Part shown: positions 25,281 through 34,037 of the stretch, piece by piece
How the letters are laid out: each line of letters starts with the position of its first letter
Numbering within the stretch: the first letter of the stretch is position 1
Source of the DNA: Enterococcus sp. HY326
GTDB lineage: Bacteria > Bacillota > Bacilli > Lactobacillales > Enterococcaceae
DNA: 64,000 bases
Direction: 5' to 3'
Assembly (NCBI RefSeq): GCF_026157065.1
Contig: NZ_JANLGQ010000001.1
Span: forward strand, 248,001-312,000
Notes under the pieces: model-generated
What the model was told of the DNA's origin: nothing
Database searches by the model: none
Seen by the model: the letters and a program-made list of their open reading frames with translations, nothing else
Program-made: the position numbers and the translations under genes

Positions 25281-26747
25281 TTATTCAAACAACTTCACCC
25301 GTTCCAGTTTGGCTTCATAACCTTCTTCATAACTGTAGGTCGTTCCATCTAGGAACAAATCCGCCATATCACTGGCGGGAACCAAGTAGCCAACTTCAAA
25401 GGTGACTGCTTCTTGCCCGGCAATAGTGCCGATATTGTAATACCCCTTACCCTCACCATGATTGCTGAGATAGACGAGGTCACTAGAATTGCGATAGCCA
25501 ATCTCCGCATATTGCTGTTCCCGATCAAAGAGATATTTAGGCTGATAAAAACCATCTACTGCTGTTAAGATTGAAGCATTCGCTTGAAAATAAAAATCAG
25601 GAAAAGCAACTGTGCTTAAATTTTTCAAAGTAACATTTAGTTTGACTAGCTTCATTTGGTCTTGGGTTTGAGCAGCCACTGTATCTAAAGTGTCCTTCCC
25701 ATCTCCTCGGTTATAAAGAGTCTCCGTATATGTCAAAAAATTTCCTGCTTCATCAACTAAGCCCTCCTCCTTCATCCTCTCAAAGAAACCTTGCACAGAC
25801 CAGTCGCTATCAGCATTTTCAACCTCAAATAAATTGTCGCTGACTGTCACATCATTGACCGTCAAAGCAAAATCTGTCTCATCATCAAGTTGCTGGCTCA
25901 AGCTAAAATGCTGTTCTTCGCCAACTTTTTTAATCAACTCACTATCCGTTGAGATGCGCCAAGGTGCCTCGTTGCCGCTTATTTCAGTTTCAGACGTTGC
26001 TGCTGTCTCTTCTTCAAAATCTGAAATTAGATAAGAATCTGAGGCGAGACCATCACCAGCCGGAACCAACTCAAGATTGCGAATAAATTCCAGTAGCTCT
26101 GATTCTGGAATGTCTTTGCCAATGAACAGTTGCAGCACATATCCTTCCTCCTCAAAAAGAACAAAGGCCGTCCGATCAAGATTGTCTGAGGCTTCATTTG
26201 TTTTTTTATGAATCAACCAGACTTTGCGACCCGCTAGCTCCATTTCTTCAGCAGAATCGGTATAGAGAGTCTCCAAATCCGTCTGTCCTTCATCAATTTG
26301 CAGCAACAGGGTGGAAATCGAGGCATCAGTAGCATCTGGATTGTAAAATTTCGCCGGGACTTCTCCTTCATTCTGAGGAATTGGTTGCAAGCCTTCTGGT
26401 AAGTAATGAACTTCTAAGCGATATTTTTCCTCTTGTTTTTTTTCCTGATTGGTAATTGAAATCAGACTGCTATAATTATGTTGTGAAAAGTATGTTTGCC
26501 AAACTTTACTGGCCCCGTAGACTGTTCCGGGAATAATAAAAAAACTAGCTAGCGCTGCAACAATCGTCAAATTCCGCTTAGAATAACGAATTTTATCTAG
26601 CCAAGTAAGCTTTTCGCCAGCTAACAAAACCCGTTGCTGGATATTTTTTTCGTTACTGGTATCAAATTGGTGGCCCATCATAGCGATAAATTGATCTAAG
26701 TTTTCATCGGATAGACGGCTTAAAGGTATTTCTTCATAAGCTTTCAT
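25281..26747 (-). CDS. Putative membrane-anchored anti-sigma factor / extracytoplasmic sensor
   Basis: A 488-residue protein with a short cytoplasmic N-terminus (about 58 residues), one membrane segment (about 59-78, TIVAALASFFIIPGTVYGAS) and a large outer part with acidic low-complexity linkers. The first outer region resembles DUF4367-like domains (LEVHYLPEGLQPIPQNEGEV and VWLIHKKTNEASDNLDRTAF); the last about 200 residues form another beta-rich domain. Its ATG overlaps the sigma-factor stop (ATGA), the usual coupling of an ECF sigma factor with its anti-sigma factor. The role is inferred from this arrangement. Confidence 0.75.
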   Translation of the reverse strand: MKAYEEIPLSRLSDENLDQFIAMMGHQFDTSNEKNIQQRVLLAGEKLTWLDKIRYSKRNLTIVAALASFFIIPGTVYGASKVWQTYFSQHNYSSLISITNQEKKQEEKYRLEVHYLPEGLQPIPQNEGEVPAKFYNPDATDASISTLLLQIDEGQTDLETLYTDSAEEMELAGRKVWLIHKKTNEASDNLDRTAFVLFEEEGYVLQLFIGKDIPESELLEFIRNLELVPAGDGLASDSYLISDFEEETAATSETEISGNEAPWRISTDSELIKKVGEEQHFSLSQQLDDETDFALTVNDVTVSDNLFEVENADSDWSVQGFFERMKEEGLVDEAGNFLTYTETLYNRGDGKDTLDTVAAQTQDQMKLVKLNVTLKNLSTVAFPDFYFQANASILTAVDGFYQPKYLFDREQQYAEIGYRNSSDLVYLSNHGEGKGYYNIGTIAGQEAVTFEVGYLVPASDMADLFLDGTTYSYEEGYEAKLERVKLFE

Positions 26748-27289
26748 TTGTGTAGACCTCCTTGGGCTAATAATAAAAATTCCATCTCTTTACGAATCTT
26801 CTTCTTGCCTTGGTACAGACGATTTTTGACTTCCTTCAAATCCATCCCCATATTTTCAGCAATCACTTTCGGTTTTAATTCATAAAAAAACCGCTGCAGA
26901 CAAATTTCCTTTGTTGGCTCATCAATTAATAACAGGGCTTCAAAAAAGATATCCCAAATATCCGCATTTTCTTTTTCCGCCTCCGGTAAATCCTCCAATG
27001 GAAAATCGGTGATTTTTTCAAATAGGCGTTTGTTTTGCTTGAGCTTGTTTAGGCTCATACTTTTGGTTAATAGCGCTAGGTAATTCTTTAAAGAGCCTTT
27101 TTTCGGATTGTAATTACTTTGATTTTGCCAGTAGCGTAAAAAGACATCACTTACCAATTCCTCGACATCTTCTTTGCTGGCATGACGACCTAAAATTGAT
27201 AATGCTACTGCATATAGCAATTTAGAATATTCTTGAATCAAGGCTGCTAATTCGACTTCCTTTGTTGCAGCCATCTCTTCTTTCAGCAA
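26744..27289 (-). CDS. RNA polymerase ECF sigma factor
   Basis: A 181-residue sigma-70 family protein with region 2 (about residues 15-85, with LYAVALSILGRHASKEDVEE and LVSDVFLRYW) and region 4 (about 120-170, ICLQRFFYELKPKVIAENMG and LKEVKNRLYQGKKKIR). The TTG at 27289 has AAGGGG at good spacing; the ATG at 27274 lacks a site. It overlaps the downstream putative anti-sigma gene by four bases, so the pair should form a cell-envelope stress switch. Autoregulation is expected but I could not define its promoter. Confidence 0.88.
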   Translation of the reverse strand: MLKEEMAATKEVELAALIQEYSKLLYAVALSILGRHASKEDVEELVSDVFLRYWQNQSNYNPKKGSLKNYLALLTKSMSLNKLKQNKRLFEKITDFPLEDLPEAEKENADIWDIFFEALLLIDEPTKEICLQRFFYELKPKVIAENMGMDLKEVKNRLYQGKKKIRKEMEFLLLAQGGLHK

Positions 27290-27606
27290 TTTGCCATTCC
27301 CCCTTCGCCTATATATACAGAGAAATTTTCAAAAAGACTTAACTTATGACAAATTTTTTCAATTTTATTTTAGTCCTTCTTGGGCAATGTAGATAGTCCT
27401 TACATAGAATTTTACCCGCAATAGTGAGTCACAAAAGAGAACACGGCTGAATACTTTGACAGCGAGTTTACAAATAAAAAATCGAGCAGCTTCCCCCTCC
27501 GTGATGGAAACGAAGACAGGGTAGACACTCGATTTTTAAACTATTTTTTAGTTTTGTTTATTCTGAATCAAAGGTTTAACTTATCTAAAAAGTTAAACAA
27601 ATTCTT
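27290..27606. other. Intergenic region with a terminator and the sigma-factor promoter
   Basis: About 315 bases between the sigma-factor start and the stop of the dehydrogenase, both on the minus strand. It contains the dehydrogenase terminator (27476-27538); the remainder should hold the ECF promoter, which I cannot identify with confidence. Confidence 0.55.
27476..27538 (-). terminator. Terminator of the zinc-type dehydrogenase gene
   Basis: AAAAATCGAG (27476-27485 region) and CTCGATTTTT (27529-27538) enclose a 40-base structured loop. On the minus strand a T-run follows. Confidence 0.65.
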
Positions 27607-28647
27607 TTAACCTTCATTAAACGGGCCGCTAACCACCACTTTTCCTAGCATATGGCCAGTTTCGACATCTTTTGTCGCTTGTTTTAAAGTCGCAGCGTTG
27701 ATTCCATTGTCATAGACTTTATTGACCGTCGACTGCAGTTCGCCTTGCTCGGCCAAATCGGCAATTAAAGCTAGGGCGGCACCTTGTGAGTCCAGCAAAT
27801 AATCATGATCAGTTTTGGCAAACATGTATTCCCAATCGAAACTTACGGAAAGATTTTTCCAGGCGCTCAAATCAAGTGCTTGAGTGACGCCGACAATCGT
27901 ACCAACGTGTCCAAAGGGCTGAATCAATGGCGTGATTTGTTTAAGGTAGGCGGTAATATCGAATAAAACCGCGATATAATCAACTTTATCAACGCCTAAT
28001 TCCCGTAGACTTTCGGCCAAATCCTCATGATAGTCAAGGGGGTGGTCAGTCCCAAATTTTTGCAGCCAAGCAAAATTTTTCTGACTTGCCGTGGCATAGA
28101 CTTCCAGCCCGGCCCATTTTGCCAGCTGACTTAAAATAGAACCGACACCACCAGCTCCATTAATCACCAGAATTTTTTTACCGGAATTGGCATTTTTTGC
28201 TGGAATCAAGCCAAATTTATCAAAAAGCAGTTCATAAGCTGTCAATGAGGTTAATGGCAGAGCAGCGGCTTCTTCATTGCTTAAATTGTCAGGAGCTAAA
28301 GCGGCAATTCGTTCATCGACTAGTTGAAAGGCTTGGTTGCTGCCGGTTCGGGTAGTGGTTCCCGCATAAAAAACCCGCTGGCCCACTTTAAATTTTTCGA
28401 CTTGGCTGCCGATTGCTACGACTTCGCCAACAGCATCAAAACCCAACACACGAAGGTTTTGGCTTTTGGTGGTCGTTTGTCGCAATTTTGTATCTACGGG
28501 ATTCACCGAAATCGCCTGAATCTTGACTAATATGTCCCGTGGTCTTGGCGTCGGAACTTCAACTTTTACATCAATAAAACTGTTCTTTTCATCAATCGGC
28601 AGGCCTTCATAAAAGCCGATTGCTGACATCATTTTTTTCTCTGGCAT
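27607..28647 (-). CDS. Quinone oxidoreductase-type medium-chain dehydrogenase
   Basis: A 346-residue MDR-superfamily protein. The N-terminal GroES-like domain has VEVPTPRPRDILVKIQAISV and NPVDTKLRQ; the Rossmann domain has INGAGGVGSILSQLAKWAGL near residue 165. The zinc-ligand cysteines of true alcohol dehydrogenases are absent, so it belongs to the zinc-independent ZADH/YogA group, reducing enones or quinones with NADPH. GGAGGCAAAG precedes the ATG. It stands alone with its own terminator. Confidence 0.88.
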   Translation of the reverse strand: MPEKKMMSAIGFYEGLPIDEKNSFIDVKVEVPTPRPRDILVKIQAISVNPVDTKLRQTTTKSQNLRVLGFDAVGEVVAIGSQVEKFKVGQRVFYAGTTTRTGSNQAFQLVDERIAALAPDNLSNEEAAALPLTSLTAYELLFDKFGLIPAKNANSGKKILVINGAGGVGSILSQLAKWAGLEVYATASQKNFAWLQKFGTDHPLDYHEDLAESLRELGVDKVDYIAVLFDITAYLKQITPLIQPFGHVGTIVGVTQALDLSAWKNLSVSFDWEYMFAKTDHDYLLDSQGAALALIADLAEQGELQSTVNKVYDNGINAATLKQATKDVETGHMLGKVVVSGPFNEG

Positions 28648-28782
28648 AATCTTTGCCTCCTTCTACAGCTAAATTATGGAGCAAAGCAGCCAAAATGAAA
28701 ATGATTTTGACTTTTAAGTAGAAAACTATTCCCTCCACTCGTCAAACGGCCTGTCTTAAAGTGACTAAAAAGTATTTTTCAA

Positions 28783-29607
28783 TTACAGTCCTAGATTCTG
28801 CAAAATCTGCTGATAACGCTTGGTGGCCAGTTCACTCACCTGGCCTTTTTTACAAAATTCCAGTTTATTTAACTTTGGCGAATGCCGCTCCACTACAATT
28901 TTTCCGTCTTGCGTTTTGCTTTGTAAATAAGCAAAAGCTTCAAAAAAACGGGCATCTGTTTGCGCCACTGGATAATGGGATAACACGTAGACATACTGAA
29001 ATAAATTGTAATCAGCAAAGGGATACTCGACTTGTTTAAACAGCTTGCCAATCCCATAATGGCAGGGGCTGATGGGCGTTTTAATTTCCCAATGCTTCAA
29101 CAAAAATGCGACTGCTGCAGCTGCTTGCGGATTTTCGCTAAATTTTTCTCGGTGTAAAAAGGCATGCAAGACTAATAAGGTGGTCAATGGCGTTGAAAAC
29201 TCTGTTTCAGGTCCCCGGCCATAACTATATTTATTGCATTTCCAACCGCCATCAGATTCTTGTGTTTCCAAAAAATAGCTAAAGGTTTTATCTAATCGGA
29301 AATCCTGCGCCTGTCCCAGCTGGCACAAACTCAGTAAAGCCAAGGCGGTGTAGCAAGGGTAAATGCCGCCCTTTGGATAAAGTTTAAAGCGGCCATCTTC
29401 TTTTAAAACTGAAAACAACAGTTCCACACTTTCTTGAATAACAGGCTCTGATACAGAAACCCCTAACTCCACTAAATACGTTGGCGCGATAACTGCATTC
29501 AAAGGACTGCCCTTCAATAGACGCAAATCAGAAGTAGTCCAATAATCAAAATCAAACTGGTTTTTAAAACTGAGAATCCATTCAATATCTGCTTGATAGG
29601 TGTGCAT
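28783..29607 (-). CDS. Alpha/alpha-toroid (prenyltransferase/squalene-cyclase-like repeat) protein
   Basis: A 274-residue cytoplasmic protein with helical repeats. The stretch ETQESDGGWKCNKYSYGRGP matches the QxxDGGW repeat of squalene-hopene cyclases and protein prenyltransferases, and other repeats are degenerate (YPCYTALALLSLCQLGQAQD). It lacks the DxDD acid motif of cyclases as far as I can see, so cyclase activity is not supported. It lies 37 bases after the LysR gene on the same strand and may be co-transcribed with it. Actual function is unknown. Confidence 0.55.
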   Translation of the reverse strand: MHTYQADIEWILSFKNQFDFDYWTTSDLRLLKGSPLNAVIAPTYLVELGVSVSEPVIQESVELLFSVLKEDGRFKLYPKGGIYPCYTALALLSLCQLGQAQDFRLDKTFSYFLETQESDGGWKCNKYSYGRGPETEFSTPLTTLLVLHAFLHREKFSENPQAAAAVAFLLKHWEIKTPISPCHYGIGKLFKQVEYPFADYNLFQYVYVLSHYPVAQTDARFFEAFAYLQSKTQDGKIVVERHSPKLNKLEFCKKGQVSELATKRYQQILQNLGL

Positions 29608-29644
29608 GTTTTGCCTCCTTTAAACTTCTAATTGGCTATCCTCT

Positions 29645-30505
29645 TTACTTTAATTTTTCCTCCACCACTTCTTTAAATAACCGAGCCGGCGCAATTTCCA
29701 GTGCCCTTTCTTTGTGCATCAAATAAGTGCGGCGAATAAAGGAACTGCCATCTTTAAAGGCAATCTCCTTTTTGTACCCTCCATAATTGACTAAGGTAAT
29801 CTCGGGAACAATCGCCCAGCCCAACCCTTGATGGACAAACTCAACACAGGAATTGGCGTTGTCCACCAGAATATTTTCACTGGATAAGGTCAGTAAATCA
29901 TTTTCAATCAACCAGCGATTGACCTCTTCTTGAAAATAAAAATCGCTTTTGCGGGAAATAAACGGCCGCTTACGCAATTCTTCAAAGGACAATTCCTCTT
30001 GACTGATAAGATAAATGCGATCCTCTGCAATCAATTGCCGCTGAAAATTCCCACCAAATTCGCCTCGGATAATCGCAATATCAATCTCGTCAGCCACTAA
30101 TTTTTGATAAATGGTGCGGCTGTAATCCGCTGTGATATTTAATTTGACTAACGGATTTTGCTGGTGAAAAGCCGCTACTAGCTTTGGCAGTTCGTACTGG
30201 GAAAAATTAATCGAACAGCCGAGATTCAAGCTACCCCGCACACCGTTTTCAGAAAATTGCAGCTGATCCTTCAGTCTATTCAACAGACGTTGGATTTGGA
30301 TGGCGGTAGTCAAAACTTCTTCGCCTTCCGCTGTAAAGCTAACACCGTTTTTTGAACGCAAAAATAATCTAACGCCCAGCTTCGTCTCTAATAGTGACAG
30401 GCGTTTTGATAACGACGACTGGTTGATAAATAACAATTGGGCCGCCTGCGTAATATTGCGGGTCTGTTGCAGTGCCAACAGCATCTCAATATCTTTTTCA
30501 TCCAT
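29645..30505 (-). CDS. LysR family transcriptional regulator
   Basis: A 286-residue LysR protein with the winged helix at residues 1-60 (ITQAAQLLFINQSSLSKRLS) and an effector domain from about residue 90. It is divergent from citDEF (149 bases apart) and is therefore the likely regulator of citrate lyase. That is unlike the CitAB two-component or CitI/CitO (DeoR/GntR-like) systems usually described in lactic acid bacteria. It may also share a transcript with the toroid protein downstream. Confidence 0.88.
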   Translation of the reverse strand: MDEKDIEMLLALQQTRNITQAAQLLFINQSSLSKRLSLLETKLGVRLFLRSKNGVSFTAEGEEVLTTAIQIQRLLNRLKDQLQFSENGVRGSLNLGCSINFSQYELPKLVAAFHQQNPLVKLNITADYSRTIYQKLVADEIDIAIIRGEFGGNFQRQLIAEDRIYLISQEELSFEELRKRPFISRKSDFYFQEEVNRWLIENDLLTLSSENILVDNANSCVEFVHQGLGWAIVPEITLVNYGGYKKEIAFKDGSSFIRRTYLMHKERALEIAPARLFKEVVEEKLK

Positions 30506-30654
30506 CAGACTCGGCTCCTTTCATCACTCTTTATTTACATATTTTACCATACTATCCATTCCTTTTACGCATGGTTCAAATGCTTTTTTTACCTTTTATT
30601 CTTATGCTGAAATCGGTTACTTTTAAAGAGTAGAAATTTTAGAGGAGGCAGCAT

Positions 30655-30951
30655 ATGAAAATCGAAAAAGCAGCAATTGCCGGCACTTTGGAATCCAGTG
30701 ACGTCCAAGTTACCATCACCCCGAGTCAAGCCGGCAACCAATTTTTAATTGAGAGCAGTGTCATGAGTCAATATGGGAATCAAATTACCGCCTTGGCTCA
30801 AAAGGTGGCGGAAAATTTGGAGATGGAAAATGCCCAGATTAAAATCATCGATAAAGGGGCTTTGGATTGCACGATTAAAGCTCGGATTGAAACCGCCTAT
30901 TTCCGCAGTATCGGCAAAAATAAAAATATCGCTTGGAAGGAGCTGATTTAA
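30655..30951 (+). CDS. citD: Citrate lyase acyl carrier protein (gamma subunit)
   Basis: A 98-residue subunit carrying the phosphoribosyl-dephospho-CoA prosthetic group. Ser14 in AGTLESSDVQ is the attachment site, and the length fits. AGAGGAGG lies seven bases before the ATG. It is the first gene of citDEF; the next ATG follows its stop directly. The enzymes that make and attach the prosthetic group (CitG, CitX) and acetylate it (CitC) are not in this window. Confidence 0.95.
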   Translation: MKIEKAAIAGTLESSDVQVTITPSQAGNQFLIESSVMSQYGNQITALAQKVAENLEMENAQIKIIDKGALDCTIKARIETAYFRSIGKNKNIAWKELI

Positions 30952-31845
30952 ATGGCAGAAAAAATTAGACGTTCGATGATCTTCTTAAATGCGCAACGGG
31001 CGACTTTGGTCAAAGATGCCTTTGTCTATCAGCCGGACTGCGTGATTTTTGATTTGGAGGATGCTGTGGCGGAAAAGGAAAAAGACTCCGCTCGCATTCA
31101 GTTATTTAATACTTTACGGGATATTGACTATCAGGGAGTGGAGCGCTGGGTACGGATTAATGCGCTGGATTCAGCTTTATTCGAAGAAGATATTCGGGCA
31201 GCTGTCGCCGGCGGAGCTGAGGGCATCCGCCTACCCAAAACCGAGACTGCCGCAGATGTTCAATTAGTTGAGAAACTCGTGGCAGCAGCCGAAAAAGAAT
31301 TTAACGTACCAGTCGGGCACACCATGCTGATGGCGGCGTTAGAATCGCCGCTGGCCATTATCAATGCTTACGAGATTGCCAAAAGTAGTGAGCGTTTGAT
31401 GGGCATTGCTTTAAGCGGCGGCGATTTCACCCGCACCATGCATTCCAAACGGACGATTGCCGGTCAAGAACTATTCGTGGCCCGCTCGCAGATGCTAATG
31501 GCAGCCCGGGCAGCTGGCGTGATGGCTTTTGATACGGTGTATACGGATATTGATAATCCGGAGGGCTTTGTCGAGGAGGTCAACTTTATTAAAGACCTCG
31601 GCTTTGATGGCAAGTCGCTAATCAGTCCTAAGCAAATCAGCGTCACCCACGCAGCTTTTACGCCAGATGCTGCTGAGGTTTATCATGCTGAGCATGTGAT
31701 TCAGGCAATTGAAGATAATAAAGAAGCCGGCATTGGTGTTTTAATTGTCGATGGTAAAATGGTCGATATCGCCCACGTTGAAGGGGCTCAAAGAATTTTG
31801 AAACTGGCAAAAGCTGCCGGCACCTATAAGGGGGAATTAGTGTGA
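30952..31845 (+). CDS. citE: Citrate lyase beta subunit (citryl-ACP lyase)
   Basis: A 297-residue HpcH/HpaI-aldolase-family protein that cleaves citryl-ACP to oxaloacetate and acetyl-ACP. It starts RRSMIFLNAQRATLVKDAFV and has the Mg-binding VIFDLEDAVAEKEKDSAR and GIRLPKTETAADVQ motifs, plus ALESPLAIINAYEIA. It follows citD with no gap and overlaps citF by four bases. Confidence 0.95.
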   Translation: MAEKIRRSMIFLNAQRATLVKDAFVYQPDCVIFDLEDAVAEKEKDSARIQLFNTLRDIDYQGVERWVRINALDSALFEEDIRAAVAGGAEGIRLPKTETAADVQLVEKLVAAAEKEFNVPVGHTMLMAALESPLAIINAYEIAKSSERLMGIALSGGDFTRTMHSKRTIAGQELFVARSQMLMAARAAGVMAFDTVYTDIDNPEGFVEEVNFIKDLGFDGKSLISPKQISVTHAAFTPDAAEVYHAEHVIQAIEDNKEAGIGVLIVDGKMVDIAHVEGAQRILKLAKAAGTYKGELV

Positions 31846-33395
31846 TTAATCAATTAGGTCGTGAGATTCCAGATGAATATTTAACTGATGGTCGGGAAGT
31901 TTTTCAAGGGCAATATTACCGTGAAGGCTATGAGTTCACCAAAAGTGCCCCCACCGTTAAAGCTCACGTTAAACCGCAAGAAAGTAAATTAGTCGCTTCC
32001 ATCCGTGAAGCTGTTATCGCCGCTGGTCTAAAAGATGGCATGACAATTTCCTTCCATCACCACCTGCGCAATGGGGATTATGTTGTCAATCTGGTGATGA
32101 AGGAAATTCACGCATTGGGAATCAAGGATTTGTTAGTCTGTGCCTCTAGCTTAAATACCGCACATAACTATTTAGTTCCTTGTATTGAAGATGGCACGGT
32201 CACTGGTATTTCTACCAGCGGGATTCGTGATGAAATCGGCGAAACAGTTTCTGCCGGAAAATTAAAAAATCCAGCAATTATCCGGACCCACGGCGGTCGA
32301 GCTCGGGCAATCGAAGACGGATCCGTTAAAATTGATATCGCCTTCTTGGCTGCCCCAACCAGTGATGAATGGGGCAACGCCAGCGGAAAAGGCGGAAAAT
32401 CTGATACTGGTGTTCTTTCTTATGTTGACGGTGATGCCCGCTATGCTAATAAGGTGGTCATCATCACAGACACTTTAGTTCCCGCACCAAATTTCCCTGC
32501 TAGCATCAAAGGGATTGATGTTGATTATGTGGTGGAGGTTGATTCAATCGGCGATGCGTCAAAAATTGCTACCGGCGTGCTACGCTTAACGACAGATACT
32601 AGAGAATTAATGCTCGCTGAAAATGCGGCGAAATGTATGTACCACTCCGGCTTATTCAAAGACGGCTTCTCCTTTCAAACTGGTGGCGGCGGACCTTCTC
32701 TAGCGACCACGACCTTTTTGAAGGAATTTATGGACAAAGCCAATGTCAGATGCGGCTGGGCCATGGGTGGCATCACTGAACCCATCGTCAATTTATACCG
32801 TGACGGCTACATCAACACCTTATTAGACGATCAAGCCTTTGATTTGGCATCGGTTGCTTCGGCCCATAGCGACCCACGGCATTTTGAAATTTCCGCTTCT
32901 CAATATGCCAATCCCTTTAACAAAGGAGCCTTTGTCAATCAGCTAGATTTTGTCATCTTAGGCGCTTTAGAAGTTGATATTGATTTCAATGTCAATGTTG
33001 TCCAAGGCTCCACCGGCATCCTTCAAGGAGCCCCCGGCGGTCATACCGATACTGCTGCCGGTTCAAAAATTGCGATTATTGTGGCGCCGTTGATTCGCAG
33101 CCGGTTAGCAACCGTCCGCAATCATGTGACTTCTGTGACGACACCAGGAGAAAGCATTGATATCGTCGTCACCGATTATGGCGTTGCAGTAAATCCCGCC
33201 CGCCAAGATTTACTGGAAGCCTTCAAAGATACCGATATTCCGCTAAAAACCATTGAAGAATTGCGGGACTTGGCCTATCAGTATGCCGGAGAACCGGAAG
33301 ATATCGAATTTGACGACCAGGTTGTCGCCTTGATTGAATATCGCGATGGCACTTTAATTGATGTCGTCAGAAAACCCAAGAACTTTAATAAATAA
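31842..33395 (+). CDS. citF: Citrate lyase alpha subunit (citrate:acetyl-ACP transferase)
   Basis: A 517-residue CoA-transferase-type subunit. Recognisable stretches are MTISFHHHLRNGDYVVNLVM near residue 67, FQTGGGGPSLATTTFL, and QGSTGILQGAPGGHTDTAAG near residue 385. The start is GTG at 31842, overlapping the citE stop in GTGTGA, with AAGGGGGA upstream. A strong terminator follows. The last 118 bases overlap a minus-strand DUF2922 gene in convergent orientation. Confidence 0.95.
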   Translation: MINQLGREIPDEYLTDGREVFQGQYYREGYEFTKSAPTVKAHVKPQESKLVASIREAVIAAGLKDGMTISFHHHLRNGDYVVNLVMKEIHALGIKDLLVCASSLNTAHNYLVPCIEDGTVTGISTSGIRDEIGETVSAGKLKNPAIIRTHGGRARAIEDGSVKIDIAFLAAPTSDEWGNASGKGGKSDTGVLSYVDGDARYANKVVIITDTLVPAPNFPASIKGIDVDYVVEVDSIGDASKIATGVLRLTTDTRELMLAENAAKCMYHSGLFKDGFSFQTGGGGPSLATTTFLKEFMDKANVRCGWAMGGITEPIVNLYRDGYINTLLDDQAFDLASVASAHSDPRHFEISASQYANPFNKGAFVNQLDFVILGALEVDIDFNVNVVQGSTGILQGAPGGHTDTAAGSKIAIIVAPLIRSRLATVRNHVTSVTTPGESIDIVVTDYGVAVNPARQDLLEAFKDTDIPLKTIEELRDLAYQYAGEPEDIEFDDQVVALIEYRDGTLIDVVRKPKNFNK

Positions 33396-33901
33396 TCTGC
33401 TGACTGAGGGCTGAAACTGTGGAAATTTCGCAGTTTCAGCTGCCTCAGTTTTTTTGTTGAAACGTGATTGACAGTCCCTTTTAAAGAACTCAAGAATCTT
33501 TGGAGAAGGCTTTTGGAGAGACTTTTTGCTTCCTTATTACGCTGGATAAATTTTGAATAAAACTCAGTTTGCTTTTTCGGGGATTCTCCTACCGGTCGTC
33601 TAGCTACCTCCGTTTGCAGCTGATCTTTCACCAGCTGCTCTGTTTGAGCAACCGCTGTTTTTTCCTTTGGAGGGCGGCTATTACCATCATCAAAAATTAC
33701 GGTAATCCGTTTTTCAACGTATTTTGCTCCAACAATTTCTGTGTAAAGCTGCACGCCATTGCGCTCAAATAGCTTTAAAGCAATAATCTCCTCCATCGCT
33801 TTACGTACTGCTTCAGCGGATAAATTTTGATGACAACACTCCACGATAATCCGCTTACGGCTGCCGTCTGCATTTTTAAATAAAAGATGTAGTTTGCGCA
33901 T
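33278..33901 (-). CDS. DUF2922-domain protein with read-through C-terminus
   Basis: A 207-residue protein with GGGGAG eight bases before the ATG at 33901. Residues 1-72 resemble DUF2922 (MRKLHLLFKNADGSRKRIIV, AVRKAMEEIIALKLFERNGV, GAKYVEKRITVIF), normally a protein of about 70-80 residues. The remainder is basic and low in structure, and its last 40 or so residues are translated from the citF terminator and the antisense of the citF 3' end. This suggests that the original stop was lost. Function of DUF2922 is unknown. Confidence 0.6.
   Translation of the reverse strand: MRKLHLLFKNADGSRKRIIVECCHQNLSAEAVRKAMEEIIALKLFERNGVQLYTEIVGAKYVEKRITVIFDDGNSRPPKEKTAVAQTEQLVKDQLQTEVARRPVGESPKKQTEFYSKFIQRNKEAKSLSKSLLQRFLSSLKGTVNHVSTKKLRQLKLRNFHSFSPQSADYLLKFLGFLTTSIKVPSRYSIKATTWSSNSISSGSPAY
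33401..33457 (+). terminator. Terminator of citDEF
   Basis: CTGAGGGCTGAAACTG and CAGTTTCAGCTGCCTCAG pair with a small bulge and are followed by seven T. Confidence 0.88.
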
Positions 33902-33980
33902 ATTCTCGACTCCCCTTTTCTAAAAAACCCGTCATACTATATACAACTTGAGGAAGAGAAAAATCAACAGGTGAGGTGAA

Positions 33981-34020
33981 AAAAAAAATAAAAAACTGCC
34001 GAGAAAAAAATATCAGCAGT
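33981..34020 (-). terminator. Terminator of the carbohydrate kinase gene
   Basis: ACTGC (33995-33999) and GCAGT (34016-34020) with extra loop pairing, followed on the minus strand by TTTTTTATTTTTTTTT. Confidence 0.7.
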
Positions 34021-34037
34021 CCATCTGTAATATTTAA

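Noticed and set aside
33401-33460. citF terminator as a terminator for the DUF2922 gene as well
   Set aside because: On the minus strand the stem is not followed by a T-run and the DUF2922 frame passes straight through it.
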